Positions 1 through 5,397 of a stretch of DNA of 5,417 nucleotides are shown in pieces. This DNA is from JAWLBW01 sp041687475 (GTDB lineage: Bacteria > J088 > JAWLBW01). The notes below the pieces were generated by a model, which worked only from the letters and a program-made list of their open reading frames with translations, made no database searches and was not told the origin of the DNA. The number at the start of each line of letters is the position of its first letter. Position 1 is the first letter of the stretch. Position numbers and translations under genes: made by a program. The DNA lies in the NCBI GenBank assembly GCA_041687475.1, contig JAWLBW010000311.1, forward strand, positions 1 through 5,417. The letters are read 5' to 3'.

Positions 1-2
1 CC

Positions 3-50
3 TCGCAGCGTATTCGGAGCCTGGGCGGCGAGCTGCAGTTCAAGTTGTGA
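3..50 (+). CDS. Possible C-terminal end of an upstream gene (partial)
   Basis: Reading from base 3 gives SQRIRSLGGELQFKL and a TGA stop at 48-50. The residue mix (Arg, a Leu-Gly-Gly-Glu-Leu run, alternating hydrophobics) looks like a real protein tail. The wording recalls the last strand of histidine-kinase ATPase domains or of small HTH regulators, but 15 residues are far too few to assign a family. The other two frames are also open here: the frame of the downstream acyl-CoA dehydrogenase has no stop back to base 1, and frame 2 runs to a TAA at 142-144. Openness alone therefore proves nothing. If it is a gene, it ends 154 bp before the dehydrogenase start and is probably a separate transcription unit. 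Confidence 0.3.
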   Translation, partial: SQRIRSLGGELQFKL

Positions 51-160
51 AGAAACCGAAGGTGGAGAAGGCCGCTACGTCCTCACCCTTGAATACTTTC
101 CGGGACCAGAGGCATGCCCTTTGCGCTTGGTCGAGGACGTGGTAACCTGTTTCCAAAGAC

Positions 161-178
161 TGAATGAGCATTCATTCG
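161..178. promoter_or_regulatory. Candidate FadR/YsiA-type (TetR family) operator upstream of acyl-CoA dehydrogenase gene
   Basis: The sequence TGAATGA-GCAT-TCATTCG is an inverted repeat: GAATGA (162-167) and TCATTC (172-177) are perfectly complementary around a 4-bp spacer. As I recall it, the Bacillus FadR (YsiA) consensus is TGAATGA-MTAN-TCATTCA. Thirteen of the 14 arm positions match; only the last base differs. The site ends 26 bp before the ATG, where a bound repressor would block initiation. No convincing sigma-70 promoter is visible just upstream; TTGCGC (121-126) with TAACCT (143-148) is a weak possibility. Such repressors release DNA on binding long-chain acyl-CoA, which would suit the enzyme downstream. 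The regulator gene itself is not in the window, so its identity is inferred. Confidence 0.6.
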
Positions 179-204
179 TTTACCGGATTCAGCACGAGAG
201 TTTT

Positions 205-2031
205 ATGAGCCATTACAAAAGCAACCTGCGCGATATCGAGTTCAACCTCTTCGAGGTCAACAAGACGCAGCAGTATATGGGCAAGGCGCCCTTTTCGCAG
301 ATGGATGAAGAATCGGCCCGCACGATTCTGGGCGAAGTCGAGAAGCTGGCGCGCGAGCAGCTGTCGCCCAGTTTCGAAGAAGGCGATCGGGTTCCGCTGA
401 AGCTTGACGACAAGGGCAATGTGACCCTGCCCGAGGGCATCAAGAAGAGCATCAAGGCCTTCTTCGAGGGCGAGTGGCATCGCCTCGAGCTCACGGAAGA
501 CCGCGGCGGCTACGGCGCGACCCCGAGCCTGCGCTGGGCTTCGCTCGAAATGCTTACGGGCGCAAACCCGACGGTTGCCTTCTACATCTTCGGCACCTTC
601 ATCGCCACCATCATCGACAAGCTGGGCACCGAAGAGCAGCGCAAGCGCTTCGTCGGCCCGATTCTCGAAAACCACTGGGGCGGCACCATGGTGCTGACCG
701 AGCCCGACGCCGGCTCCGACGTGGGCGCCGGCCGCACGAAGGCCCGCCATGTCGAAGGCGACATTTATGAAATCGAAGGTGTGAAGCGCTTCATCACCAA
801 CGGCGACTTCGACGGCACCGACAATATCGTTCACCTCGTACTCGCGCGTCCCGAAGGCGCGGGCCCGGGCACCAAGGGCCTGAGCATGTTCATCGTGCCC
901 AAGTTCTGGGTCAACGAAGACGGTTCGCTGGGCGAACGCAACGGCGCCTTCTGCACCAACATCGAAAAGAAGATGGGCATCAAGGGGTCGGCCACCTGCG
1001 AAATGACCTTCGGCGCCGACATTCCGTGCCGCGGCTTCCTGGTGGGCAACGTGCACGACGGCATTCGTCAGATGTTCAACGTCATCGAGCACGCCCGCAT
1101 GTTCGTGGGCCTGAAGTCGGCTTCGACGCTCTCGACCGCCTACTTCAACGCGCTTGCCTACACGAAGGACCGCGTGCAGGGCCCCGACCTCATGCAGATG
1201 ATGGACAAGTCGGCCCCCAAGGTTCGCATCATTCAGCACCCCGACGTGCGCCGCATGCTCATGATGCAGAAGTCGCACGCCGAGGGCATGCGCGCCCTGG
1301 TCTTTCACACGGCGGCTCTGCAGGACGCCATTGCGGCCTCGACCGATCCGGCCGAAAAGAAGAAGCTCGAGCGGCTGAACGACCTGTTCCTTCCCCTGGT
1401 GAAGGGCTATTGCTCGGAAAAGGGCTACGAACTGCTTGCCTTGAGCCTGCAGTGTTACGGTGGTTCGGGTTTCTGTCAGGAATACCCCATCGAACAGTAC
1501 ATTCGCGACGCGAAGATCGACACGCTGTACGAGGGCACGACCCACATTCAGGCGCTTGACCTGTTCTTCCGCAAGATCGGACGTGACCAGGGCGAAACCC
1601 TGCGCGGCGTGACCGACGAAATCAAGGCCCTGCTCGACGCCAAGGCCGGCGGCGAGGCTTTCGCCCGCGAGCGCGAGGTGCTTGCCGAAGCCATGCAGAA
1701 CATGGAGTCGATGCTCATGACCATGGCCGGCTTCATGGGACAGAGCATGTACCTGATTGCCCTGAACGCCAACCGCGTGCTCGAGTCGCTGGCCGAGGTT
1801 GTCATCGGCTGGCTGCTGCTCAAGCACGCCCTCGTGGCGCAGGAAAAGCTGCCCGGCGCCGTTGCCGACGACAAGGCATACTACGAAGGCAAGATTGCTT
1901 CGATGCGTTTCTTCATTCGTCAGGTGCTGCCCGAGCTGGGCGCCCGCCTGCGCATCATGCAGGACAGCGACCTGTCCATCGTTGAAATGCCCGAGGCCTG
2001 GTTCGGCGGCGACAACGTTGAAACCGTCTGA
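205..2031 (+). CDS. FadE5-like acyl-CoA dehydrogenase, 608 aa
   Basis: This flavoenzyme oxidises an acyl-CoA to the trans-2-enoyl-CoA, the first step of beta-oxidation, passing electrons from FAD to electron-transfer flavoprotein. The start is set at ATG 205 because the protein then begins MSHYKSNLRDIEFNLFEV, the signature of the short N-terminal extension of long acyl-CoA dehydrogenases (Pfam AcylCoA_DH_N). A GAGAG lies 4 bases upstream; the frame is open further 5' but without family features. The flavin-contacting motifs are LTEPDAGSD (residues 164-172) and KRFITNG (194-200). The catalytic-base motif LYEGTTHIQ puts the predicted base at Glu443. Residues from about 505 form the extra C-terminal domain of this subfamily, ending in a YYEGK segment also found in FadE5. 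By memory the whole protein aligns well with mycobacterial FadE5, a broad-range enzyme, so medium- to long-chain substrates are likely but unproven. It appears to be a monocistronic unit ended by a strong terminator. Confidence 0.95.
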   Translation: MSHYKSNLRDIEFNLFEVNKTQQYMGKAPFSQMDEESARTILGEVEKLAREQLSPSFEEGDRVPLKLDDKGNVTLPEGIKKSIKAFFEGEWHRLELTEDRGGYGATPSLRWASLEMLTGANPTVAFYIFGTFIATIIDKLGTEEQRKRFVGPILENHWGGTMVLTEPDAGSDVGAGRTKARHVEGDIYEIEGVKRFITNGDFDGTDNIVHLVLARPEGAGPGTKGLSMFIVPKFWVNEDGSLGERNGAFCTNIEKKMGIKGSATCEMTFGADIPCRGFLVGNVHDGIRQMFNVIEHARMFVGLKSASTLSTAYFNALAYTKDRVQGPDLMQMMDKSAPKVRIIQHPDVRRMLMMQKSHAEGMRALVFHTAALQDAIAASTDPAEKKKLERLNDLFLPLVKGYCSEKGYELLALSLQCYGGSGFCQEYPIEQYIRDAKIDTLYEGTTHIQALDLFFRKIGRDQGETLRGVTDEIKALLDAKAGGEAFAREREVLAEAMQNMESMLMTMAGFMGQSMYLIALNANRVLESLAEVVIGWLLLKHALVAQEKLPGAVADDKAYYEGKIASMRFFIRQVLPELGARLRIMQDSDLSIVEMPEAWFGGDNVETV

Positions 2032-2053
2032 GCCGAAGGCAGCAGACTTTCAG

Positions 2054-2094
2054 CGGGACTCACCTGTATCGTCGGGTGGGTCCCGATTTTTTTT
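2054..2094 (+). terminator. Strong intrinsic terminator after acyl-CoA dehydrogenase gene
   Basis: CGGGACTCACC (2054-2064) pairs with GGTGGGTCCCG (2075-2085) in an 11-bp stem with a single G-T wobble (T2060 with G2079) and a 10-base loop. One A and then eight consecutive T residues (2087-2094) follow. This is a textbook Rho-independent terminator 22 bases past the dehydrogenase stop codon. It insulates the toxin-antitoxin operon from read-through. The T-run is on the + strand only, so it acts in one direction. Confidence 0.93.
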
Positions 2095-2102
2095 GTGCGG
2101 GG

Positions 2103-2131
2103 TTGACGATTGTCGTTGTTCATGCGACGAT
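2103..2131 (+). promoter_or_regulatory. Probable promoter of the toxin-antitoxin operon
   Basis: TTGACG (2103-2108) matches five of six -35 positions. After a 17-bp spacer, GACGAT (2126-2131) is a weak -10 element with three of six matches. It lies between the upstream terminator and the antitoxin start and is the best candidate in that gap. Both hexamers overlap the repeated operator-like sites, as expected for an autorepressed promoter. The weak -10 keeps confidence moderate. Confidence 0.45.
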
Positions 2132-2136
2132 TGTCG
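2105..2136. promoter_or_regulatory. Paired operator-like repeats, likely bound by the Xre antitoxin
   Basis: GACGATTGTCG occurs at 2105-2115 and again, identically, at 2126-2136, a spacing of exactly 21 bp, close to two helical turns. Each copy is itself a dyad: GAC and GTC flank GATT, and the second copy extends to GCGAC-GATT-GTCGC (2124-2137). The first copy overlaps the -35 and the second the putative -10. Xre antitoxins of RES modules are known to repress their own promoters through inverted repeats, so this pair is the natural binding site. That assignment is an inference from position and symmetry. Confidence 0.65.
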
Positions 2137-2170
2137 CAGAGGGTCAAGGTACAGGAAAGAAGGAGTCGAC

Positions 2171-2596
2171 ATGGCGTATCAGGTCAGTGACGAGTCACTT
2201 GGCGACGTGCTCGGCGAAGCGGCCGAAAGTTCTTATGAGCTCATTGCCGCCATTCGCAGGGGGGTGCACAAGGCTTCCTTGACACGCCTTGGCAAGGTTT
2301 ACGGCATCTCGCCCATCGAGTTGGGCCGCCGCCTGCCGGTGTCTGAACGCACCCTGCAGCGCTACGGCGAACACCAGCGGCTCTCTTCGGCGGTAAGCGA
2401 TCATCTTGTCCAGATGGCACAGACATTCGCGCGGGCCCGTGAAGTCTTCGGAACCGCCGACCGCGCCTCTGCCTGGATGCGAACCCCGTGCAAAAGCCTG
2501 GGCGGCGAAACCCCCTTCAACCTGCTCGACACCATCGCCGGCATCGAACTCGTGCGTGACGAGCTGGGCCGCATCGATGCCGGTGTCTATGCCTGA
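2171..2596 (+). CDS. Xre/MbcA/ParS-type antitoxin of a RES-Xre module, 141 aa
   Basis: This is the antitoxin that neutralises the adjacent RES toxin and probably represses the operon. A good ribosome-binding site (AGGAG, 2161-2165) sits 5 bases before ATG 2171. Residues about 34-69 form a helix-turn-helix of the Xre-like type; the predicted recognition helix is VSERTLQRY (57-65). Residues about 84-141 are the toxin-binding MbcA/ParS C-terminal domain, with the pattern A-x-EVFG (88-94), a Trp at 102, SLGGETP (109-115) and the closing stretch ELGRIDAGVYA (131-141). In characterised relatives the C-terminal tail plugs the toxin's active site. The length is normal for the family. The stop codon overlaps the toxin's ATG (TGATG), indicating translational coupling. 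The frame is open upstream of 2171, inside the dehydrogenase gene, but that part is out of frame with the dehydrogenase and not coding. Confidence 0.93.
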   Translation: MAYQVSDESLGDVLGEAAESSYELIAAIRRGVHKASLTRLGKVYGISPIELGRRLPVSERTLQRYGEHQRLSSAVSDHLVQMAQTFARAREVFGTADRASAWMRTPCKSLGGETPFNLLDTIAGIELVRDELGRIDAGVYA

Positions 2597-3105
2597 TGCT
2601 TGCATACCGTATCAGCAAGCCCGCCCGGGCGCGTGACCTTTCGGGAACAGGCGCCCGCCTCTACGGTGGAAGGTGGAACCCCAAAGGCATTCCTCTTGTG
2701 TATGCCTCGACGACGCCGGCGCTGGCATTGCTGGAGTTTCTCGCCCACACCCCCCTGCACCTCGCGCCCCCCGAAATTGCCTGCTGCACGCTCGCGATTC
2801 CCGATGGAGAACCGAATCACGAGATCGGTGCCGCCGAGCTGCCGCCCGATTGGCGCAGCTATCCGGCCCCGCCGGCGTTGGCGTCGCTGGGCCGACGATG
2901 GTGCAAGGCGGCCGAACACCTGACGCTGACGGTGCCTTCGGTGCTGCTGCCCGTCGGCCCCGAACGCAACGTGCTCGTCAATTCTCTGCATGAGGCAGCC
3001 GGAAAGGTTGCTATCGTGTCGGTCGAAGTCTTTTCGCTCGATGATCGCCCGCTTGCCGAAGCAGCCTCACTTCAGGTAACCGCAACCTTGCGGCAAGAGC
3101 CCTGA
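2596..3105 (+). CDS. RES-domain toxin (NAD-consuming/ADP-ribosyltransferase-fold), 169 aa
   Basis: RES toxins have an ADP-ribosyltransferase-like fold. Characterised members deplete NAD+ (MbcT, Pseudomonas RES) or modify a metabolic enzyme (ParT); which of these this one does cannot be read from sequence. Visible family features are YRIS (4-7), an SGTGARLYGGRWN block (16-28), the VYAS strand (35-38), the ALALLE helix (42-47), PSVLLP (114-119) and NVLVNSLH (125-132). Candidate catalytic residues are an Arg in the N-terminal block, Glu47 and Ser115, corresponding to the Arg-Glu-Ser that names the family. The usual C-terminal Asn-Pro-x-His element reads Asn-Ser-Leu-His. The protein is full-length with no frameshift, so it is probably active. 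It has no separate ribosome-binding site: the ATG shares its A with the antitoxin stop, so antitoxin is made first. It converges on the kinase gene with 25 bp between stops. Confidence 0.93.
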   Translation: MLAYRISKPARARDLSGTGARLYGGRWNPKGIPLVYASTTPALALLEFLAHTPLHLAPPEIACCTLAIPDGEPNHEIGAAELPPDWRSYPAPPALASLGRRWCKAAEHLTLTVPSVLLPVGPERNVLVNSLHEAAGKVAIVSVEVFSLDDRPLAEAASLQVTATLRQEP

Positions 3106-3130
3106 GGCAATTCGGCGGAATGTCGGGCGG

Positions 3131-4516
3131 TCAGGTGGAAAGCGCGAAGTTCTCTTCGACCTGCTTCCAGTCGGCCTCGGCGCCCAGGCGGGAAAGAATG
3201 GCGTACAGGCCGAACTTGATGCGGAACAGGAAGAGTAGATCGCCCGGAAGCCCCAGCTTCATCAGATTCACCTTATCGGCCATCAGTTGCCCCAGTCGGG
3301 TACCCGTTGCCGCCTCGATACGGTGATTGCCCTCTATCAACAGGGGCGCGAAGAAGGCGCGCAACAGGTTCCGGGCAACCTCGTACACCTTATCCTTACG
3401 CACGTCATTGGCCCCGAGCGCGCATAGCGCAACGCGAATCTGCTCTCGATCGTCGGCCTGCACGGCCCTGCGCAGCGCGATAAAAGCCTGTACGCGTTCC
3501 GGCGAAAACTCACGCACACAGCCGTAATCGAGCATCACCATGCCCCCGTCGTCGGCAATCAGGTAATTACCCGGGTGCGGGTCGGCGTTGAACAGCCCCC
3601 AGCGGTAGAGCGAGCCCACGTAAAACTCGTACAGCGCCACTCCGATGCGATTGCGGTCGGTCTGCGACGGGTTTCCGGCCAACCATGCATCGAACCGGCG
3701 GCCGTTCATCCACGCGGTAGTGAGTACGCGGCGGGCCGAGAAATCGGTGTGCACCGGTGGAACCGAAATATCCGGATGACCGGCATACAGCCCGGCAAAC
3801 CGGTGCTGCCAGGCGGCTTCCAGGGTGTAATCGCATTCGGCGAGGAGGCGTTCGCGGGCTTCGTCGACGAAGCTTGCGATGTTGGCGCCCGGGGCGAACA
3901 CGCCGGCGTAGCGAACGCCCACCGAGGCCATCTTGAACTCTGCCCGCATGGCGGCTTCGATTCCCTTGTACTGCACTTTGACGGCCACGTCGGTTCCGTC
4001 GGGAAGGCGGGCCCTGTGTACCTGACCGATCGAAGCGGCTGCGATGGGCTTTGGGTCGAGTTCCTGCAACAGCAAGGTAGCTGTTTCGCCCAGCTCTTCG
4101 CGAACGGTTGCTTCGATTTCCGAAAAGGGAACGGCCGGCGAGTGGGTCTGCAGCATGGCGAGCAGCCGTCGCATCTCGGGGGGAAGGGTGTCGTCGACAT
4201 ACCCGAGAATCTGCCCCAGCTTCATGGGTATGCCCTTCAGCTCGCCCAGCGAACGCACGAGACTTTCCAGCGCCTGCAGATCCTTTTCCGAAAGCGAGCC
4301 GTCCTTGTTCGAGCGAAATCGGCCCAACCCCATGCCCAGCCCGGTTCTTGCCGCAGAACCCAGGGTACGCGAGAGCCGGCCCAGCGCGCCGGTGGCGAGT
4401 GGTTTGCCGTCTGCGAGAAGGGTTTCGCTGAACCGCTCGAGGTCGCGTTCTTGCTTTTCGGCCGGGTCCTTGGGCTGCGTCATGGCGAGGAAGGGAGAAT
4501 TGGCGTTGGCCGACAT
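3131..4516 (-). CDS. ABC1/ADCK (UbiB-like) atypical kinase family protein, 461 aa
   Basis: It belongs to the ABC1/ADCK/UbiB family of atypical protein-kinase-like ATPases, linked in other organisms to ubiquinone or other lipid homeostasis; the substrate is unknown here. In order it has the family-specific KxGQ motif (KLGQ, 99-102, within GIPMKLGQILGYVDD), the Ala-rich nucleotide loop AAASIGQVHRA (159-169), the ATP-binding lysine in VAVK (Lys180), ECD (227-229), the catalytic loop NADPHPGN (310-317, Asp312 and Asn317) and the metal-binding DYG (330-332), where many relatives have DFG. All key residues are present. The first roughly 90 residues are a polar, family-variable leader. No clear C-terminal transmembrane pair is seen, unlike E. 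coli UbiB, so it is probably soluble or peripheral. ATG 4516 is chosen over an in-frame TTG at 4543 because AAGGTG lies just upstream of it. It follows the lipoprotein gene by 62 bp on the same strand and is probably co-transcribed. Confidence 0.93.
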   Translation of the reverse strand: MSANANSPFLAMTQPKDPAEKQERDLERFSETLLADGKPLATGALGRLSRTLGSAARTGLGMGLGRFRSNKDGSLSEKDLQALESLVRSLGELKGIPMKLGQILGYVDDTLPPEMRRLLAMLQTHSPAVPFSEIEATVREELGETATLLLQELDPKPIAAASIGQVHRARLPDGTDVAVKVQYKGIEAAMRAEFKMASVGVRYAGVFAPGANIASFVDEARERLLAECDYTLEAAWQHRFAGLYAGHPDISVPPVHTDFSARRVLTTAWMNGRRFDAWLAGNPSQTDRNRIGVALYEFYVGSLYRWGLFNADPHPGNYLIADDGGMVMLDYGCVREFSPERVQAFIALRRAVQADDREQIRVALCALGANDVRKDKVYEVARNLLRAFFAPLLIEGNHRIEAATGTRLGQLMADKVNLMKLGLPGDLLFLFRIKFGLYAILSRLGAEADWKQVEENFALST

Positions 4517-4545
4517 TGTGGCACCTTTCCGATTCCCCTTCAATG

Positions 4546-4558
4546 GAGCCGTCGGCTC
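4546..4558. repeat. Short hairpin between lipoprotein and kinase genes
   Basis: GAGCC-GTC-GGCTC is a perfect 5-bp stem with a 3-base loop in the 62-bp gap between the two minus-strand genes. No T-run follows on either strand, so it is not an intrinsic terminator. It could modestly stabilise or process the joint mRNA. A perfect TTGACA (-35-like, minus strand, 4577-4572) lies just upstream, but no -10 exists at the right distance. Confidence 0.3.
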
Positions 4559-4578
4559 ACGGGCCCGCCGGTGTCAAC

Positions 4579-5190
4579 CTATTCGTCGTCGAGTTGGTAA
4601 ATTCGCTCCGTGGCGCGACCGTTCAACGTGCCCTTGTAAGTGAGCGCGTCTTCGCTGAACCGGGCCTCGACATCAAACGTATGCGCCTGCCCCTCTAGCA
4701 GGAAGCTGCCTGTCATCTCATAAAGATGATTGGTATAAATGTCTTCGTCTTCGGCATCGTCGTGTATGGTCATTGTGTACGCATACTGCATCGAGCCATC
4801 GACCCGGTACGTTTCCTTAACGGTTTCCGTCGTAACGGGAAAATTGGCCCAGACGACTTCGAGATCCGTTCTGTGGGTAGAGCCGGCTGCGGTCACGCTG
4901 ATAGATTCTTCGCCCTTGATGCTCACCGAGCCACCCTCGCCCTCTACCGACCAATCGATCAGCATGCCGTTGCCCGTTTCGGCCTCGTCGGCGGCATCAA
5001 GACCGTCGTACACATATCCCAAGAGTTCGATCAGCATGGGGTACAGCGCTTGCTCGGCAAGTTCGTGCTCGGCGGGGTCGGGCATGTTTTCGTTGTTGTT
5101 CTGAGCCAACGATTGCAGCAAGCCCCCTTCGCCATCGCCGCAGGCGGTCAACAACAGAACCGACAAAAGAAAGGGAAACAGTCGACGCAT
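4579..5190 (-). CDS. Small predicted lipoprotein of unknown function, 203 aa
   Basis: The product starts MRRLFPFLLSVLLLTAC: two arginines, a hydrophobic core and an LTAC lipobox, so signal peptidase II should cleave before Cys17 and the cysteine be lipidated. Gly at position +2 rather than Asp suggests sorting to the outer membrane if the host follows Lol rules. The mature part has a Gly/Asn-rich linker (18-37), a helical segment with hydrophobic face (about 40-67), then alternating polar/hydrophobic stretches from about 77 to the end that suggest a beta-rich domain. It is strongly acidic, for example DDAEDED (144-150). I do not recognise a family. ATG 5190 is chosen although the frame is open 74 codons further upstream, because GAGGAG lies 6 bases before it and the signal peptide begins exactly there. 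It is followed on the same strand by the ABC1 kinase gene. Confidence 0.87.
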   Translation of the reverse strand: MRRLFPFLLSVLLLTACGDGEGGLLQSLAQNNNENMPDPAEHELAEQALYPMLIELLGYVYDGLDAADEAETGNGMLIDWSVEGEGGSVSIKGEESISVTAAGSTHRTDLEVVWANFPVTTETVKETYRVDGSMQYAYTMTIHDDAEDEDIYTNHLYEMTGSFLLEGQAHTFDVEARFSEDALTYKGTLNGRATERIYQLDDE

Positions 5191-5191
5191 A

Positions 5192-5204
5192 TTCTTCTCC
5201 TCGG
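5192..5204 (-). repeat. 13-nt direct repeat, proximal copy (contains lipoprotein ribosome-binding site)
   Basis: On the minus strand CCGAGGAGAAGAA ends 1 base before the lipoprotein ATG, and its GAGGAG is the ribosome-binding site. An identical 13-mer lies 87 bp upstream (5279-5291). Confidence 0.8.
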
Positions 5205-5273
5205 GGAAAAAGCGGATGATCGAACGGCCCTGAAAGAGCGGCCTGTTACCGGGTCTGGGTCTAACTCCACACA

Positions 5274-5310
5274 GTGTGTTCTTCTCCTCGGCGCAGCCGA
5301 AAGAACACGC
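5274..5310 (-). promoter_or_regulatory. Bulged hairpin carrying a copy of the lipoprotein ribosome-binding region
   Basis: Read on the minus strand, GCGTGTTCTT (5310-5301) pairs with AAGAACACAC (5283-5274), giving ten pairs with one G-T wobble. Next to it, TCGGC (5300-5296) pairs with GCCGA (5292-5288) around a TGC loop. The only unpaired bases in the stem are GGAG (5287-5284), bulged from the 3' arm. That arm contains the distal copy of CCGAGGAGAAGAA. No T-run follows, so it is not a terminator. As part of a lipoprotein leader RNA it could be regulatory or stabilising; function is inferred. Confidence 0.5.
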
Positions 5311-5321
5311 ATACCCTGAGA

Positions 5322-5334
5322 TGCATCTGATGCA
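5322..5334. repeat. 13-bp perfect dyad TGCATC-T-GATGCA
   Basis: TGCATC (5322-5327) and GATGCA (5329-5334) are perfectly complementary around one central base. The site lies 132 bp upstream of the lipoprotein start. It could be an operator half-site pair, but no promoter is assigned next to it, so function is open. Confidence 0.35.
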
Positions 5335-5362
5335 GGCCGCATAGGTAGACAAATCTGCATGG

Positions 5363-5397
5363 CAGGGAACGCAGTTGAAGGCAGCAGTTGTTCCCTG
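5363..5397. repeat. 8-bp perfect inverted repeat with 19-bp loop
   Basis: CAGGGAAC (5363-5370) and GTTCCCTG (5390-5397) are perfect inverted copies. The 19-base loop contains GCAGTT twice (5371-5376 and 5384-5389), one copy abutting each arm. There is no T-run on either side, so it is not an intrinsic terminator. It may belong to something outside the window. Confidence 0.45.

Noticed and set aside
111..118. GGCATGCC palindrome upstream of the dehydrogenase
   Set aside because: An 8-bp palindrome is expected by chance at this length, and it has no extension or repeat nearby.
121..204. N-terminal extension of the dehydrogenase from TTG 121
   Set aside because: The extension has no family similarity and would translate through the operator-like dyad at 161-178; the family N-terminus begins at ATG 205.
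1026..1559. 177-codon plus-strand frame inside the dehydrogenase gene
   Set aside because: It is a shifted frame of the same gene, rich in Arg, Ala and His, with no independent support.
172..1827. 551-codon open frame on the minus strand opposite the acyl-CoA dehydrogenase
   Set aside because: It lies wholly antisense to a clear enzyme gene. Its translation is rich in His, Gln, Val and Leu without motifs, as expected from the complement of GC-rich codons.
4517..4543. Upstream TTG start for the ABC1 kinase, adding nine residues
   Set aside because: ATG 4516 has AAGGTG at a suitable distance; the nine extra codons include that ribosome-binding site.
4546..4577. Internal promoter for the kinase from a perfect minus-strand TTGACA
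   Set aside because: No -10-like hexamer occurs 16-18 bp downstream; the sequence there is GC-rich.
3575..4600. 341-codon open frame on the plus strand opposite the ABC1 kinase
   Set aside because: It is antisense to a gene with all family motifs. The translation shows no domain pattern and no ribosome-binding site decides a start.
5148..5360. 70-codon minus-strand frame overlapping the lipoprotein signal peptide
   Set aside because: It overlaps the well-supported lipoprotein start in another frame and ends in a Phe/Cys-rich tail that is the frameshifted signal sequence.
5363..5397. Integron attC site
   Set aside because: The outer arms read GGGAAC and GTTCCC, which do not fit the purine/pyrimidine core of attC sites, and no inner paired boxes with an extrahelical base are visible.
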